Shown here in pieces: positions 62,717 through 64,000 of a stretch of 64,000 nt of DNA. A program made the position numbers and the translations under genes. Origin of the DNA: Calothrix sp. C42_A2020_038 (lineage in GTDB: Bacteria > Cyanobacteriota > Cyanobacteriia > Cyanobacteriales > Nostocaceae). The DNA is taken from NCBI GenBank assembly GCA_015272395.1, contig JACYLQ010000005.1, positions 62,001 to 126,000 of the forward strand, given 5' to 3'. Below the pieces are notes generated by a model. The model was given only the letters and a program-made list of their open reading frames with translations, was not told the origin of the DNA and searched no databases. Positions within the stretch are counted from its first letter, which is position 1. Each line of letters starts with the position of its first letter.

Positions 62717-63379
62717 ATGGTCGCATCTGTAGGTTTGTCTATGTCTCGATGTGCAAGTAGTGGACTTGAGCCATTCGTTGAGTTATGTTTTCCTGTACGA
62801 GGAAAATATTTACCAGCAGATCATGGTTATGCGCTTTTTGCTGCCTGCGTTCACCTCAATCCGGAAATACGTCAGCAAGATACTCTTAGTATTTTGACGA
62901 TTCCTGGTTTTCCTGATAAGCAAGGAAAAATAATTTTGACTGAACAGTCTTGTTTACGAATTCGCGTACCCATTCCATTAATACCTTTAGTTTATAAATT
63001 TGCTGGAAAGTCCATGCATTTAGGAGTACATGAGATTCAAATTGGTATACCCGAAATATTTACTTTAAAACCAGCGGATAAACTTAATTCCAGAATTGTT
63101 GTAATTAAAGGATATAGTGAACCTGAATCTTTTTTAAAGGCAGCACAACGTCAGCTTAATGAGTTGGAGATTTCCGCTCAAGTTTCCATTCCCAAAGATA
63201 GACGAGGTGAATTGTGTCGTAAAACAATTAAAGTTAAGCGGTACACGGTAGTTGGTTTTACGACAGAAGTTTGTGGTTTAAATGAAGAAGATTCTCTGAA
63301 ATTACAGCAATGGGGAATTGGTGGTAAAAGACACCTTGGTTGTGGCTATTTTATACCTTCTCGAAGAGGTAAAAATTAA
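62717..63379 (+). CDS. cas6: CRISPR endoribonuclease Cas6 (Cmx6-like)
   Basis: A 220-residue Cas6-type crRNA-processing nuclease. The segments VELCFPVRGKYLPADHGYAL, MHLGVHEIQIGIP, NSRIVVIKGYSEPESFLKAA and LQQWGIGGKRHLGCGYFIP match my memory of the Cmx6 family (Cas6 of the Myxococcus dev-like, 'type I-MYXAN' systems), including the C-terminal Gly-rich loop typical of Cas6. The ATG at 62717 is preferred to an upstream TTG because AGGGGA precedes it by about nine bases. It should cleave the array transcript at the base of the repeat stem. The cas3 gene begins three bases after its stop. Confidence 0.85.
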   Translation: MVASVGLSMSRCASSGLEPFVELCFPVRGKYLPADHGYALFAACVHLNPEIRQQDTLSILTIPGFPDKQGKIILTEQSCLRIRVPIPLIPLVYKFAGKSMHLGVHEIQIGIPEIFTLKPADKLNSRIVVIKGYSEPESFLKAAQRQLNELEISAQVSIPKDRRGELCRKTIKVKRYTVVGFTTEVCGLNEEDSLKLQQWGIGGKRHLGCGYFIPSRRGKN

Positions 63380-63381
63380 AA

Positions 63382-64000
63382 ATGTTTAAAACTTTACTGG
63401 CTAAATCTATATCTATTCAAGAGGAGAATAATCCCAAAGCCAAAGGAGCAGCAAAATATACTGGTCACATTAGTTTAGTGATGCAAGCTGCTGATGTTTT
63501 GGTAAATAAATTAGGAGCGTCTATTCTCAAACAATTGGGTTTAGAGCATGTTGATTTGAGTTGCTTTAAGGCCACAGTTAGGTTGGGTGCATATTTACAT
63601 GATTGGGGTAAAGCTAATCAGCATTTTCAGGAAATGGTTTATTTGAAAACCATCGACGCGAAATCACCAGATCCAAAAATGCAAGAGTGTAGAAAGAGGA
63701 TTAATGATTTTGCAAAAGCGCATTCAAACAAGCAAATGTTACGTCATGAAGTGATTAGTGGCATTTTAGCTTTACAAGTGCCTAGTTTTCGAGCATGGCT
63801 AGAACAATGTCCCAATACAAATCTGATGATTGCTGTTTGGGCTGCAATGGGACATCATTTAAAAATTGGAATAGGTAAAGATGAAAAACCATCAGGTTGT
63901 ATTGCGGAAATTCTTTCTGAATCAGGAGATCAATTACAGATATATACTAAGCATTGTGATTTTCAAGCTGTTTTAAAAATGGGTAGTCAAGCTCTGGGTT
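63382..64000 (+). CDS. cas3: CRISPR-associated Cas3, N-terminal HD nuclease part (partial)
   Basis: An open frame of 206 codons runs from the ATG at 63382 off the window edge. It has the HD-nuclease pattern of Cas3: an early histidine in TGHISLVMQAADVL, the HD pair in GAYLHDWGKANQHF (about residues 73-74), RHEVISGILA and a double histidine in AAMGHHLKIGIG. The helicase part lies beyond the window. Its presence next to cas6 makes this a type I interference locus with DNA-degrading ability. The start follows cas6 by two bases, so the genes are co-transcribed. Confidence 0.9.
   Translation, partial: MFKTLLAKSISIQEENNPKAKGAAKYTGHISLVMQAADVLVNKLGASILKQLGLEHVDLSCFKATVRLGAYLHDWGKANQHFQEMVYLKTIDAKSPDPKMQECRKRINDFAKAHSNKQMLRHEVISGILALQVPSFRAWLEQCPNTNLMIAVWAAMGHHLKIGIGKDEKPSGCIAEILSESGDQLQIYTKHCDFQAVLKMGSQALG

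Noticed and set aside
60582-64000. CRISPR-associated transposon (CAST)
   Set aside because: The operon contains a Cas3 HD nuclease, no tnsB/tnsC/tniQ is visible, and the array and leader lack Tn7-like end repeats. Genes outside the window could change this, but nothing here supports it.

Overview
The window comes from a filamentous, probably heterocyst-forming cyanobacterium (Nostocales-like). The evidence is beta-carboxysome shell genes (ccmK3/ccmK4), a HetZ-related protein, a CYP110-type P450, cyanobacterial families such as DUF3119 and DUF1824, vMAP/AAA_35/CHASE2 signalling proteins, and many short palindromic intergenic repeats. The usual cyanobacterial palindrome HIP1 (GCGATCGC) was noticed only once. 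GGCGCC occurs roughly 70 times by eye, but not in the last ~4 kb, where the CRISPR-Cas locus lies.

Layout. 0-6 kb: lipid-transport permease (MlaE/TGD1-like) with DUF3119, a small membrane protein, SppA, AroH and a HetZ-related protein. 6-16 kb: a carboxysome neighbourhood with ccmK4/ccmK3, a ParA-type ATPase plus coiled-coil partner that fits McdA/McdB (type 2), and a candidate CcmS chaperone. These are interspersed with a hydrolase, a PstS-like protein, a phosphatase, IlvE, a P450, an SPFH protein and DUF1824. 16-23.5 kb: ABC-F ATPase, two tandem PAS histidine kinases (the first with eroded ATP-binding boxes) and MsrB. 23.5-31.6 kb: a signalling island of AAA_35-CHASE2, a stand-alone degenerate GGDEF, vMAP-AAA_35-GGDEF and AAA_35-GGDEF proteins. 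31.7-47.3 kb: two glycogen-debranching paralogues, a tandem NIL-domain protein, a ParA ATPase, two glycosyltransferases, and an unusual three-gene operon (winged-helix-like protein, ORC-like AAA ATPase, RNase D + Cas4/AddB-like nuclease + FtsK translocase fusion). 47.4-57.5 kb: two peroxiredoxins, PBP2, FeoAB, an MbnP/MbnH copper pair and an ABC exporter. 57.6-60 kb: a peptidoglycan-binding protein and a secreted JAMM-like protein. 60-64 kb: a structured, possibly IS200/IS605-derived stretch, a 17-repeat CRISPR array, a long leader with repeat-like fragments, cas6 (Cmx6-like) and the start of cas3.

Most unusual points. (1) The CRISPR repeat unit shifts by 4 nt partway through the array, with one 40-nt hybrid repeat at the junction; the array also holds a duplicated segment and a chimeric 60-nt spacer, and the leader carries repeat fragments whose stem covaries with the array repeat. 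(2) The exonuclease-nuclease-translocase fusion operon looks like an undescribed DNA-processing or defence module, and its large gene has three different intergenic-type palindromic repeats inserted in frame. (3) The AAA_35/GGDEF island contains diguanylate-cyclase-like domains with mostly broken active sites. (4) A three-copy hairpin repeat shows compensatory changes.
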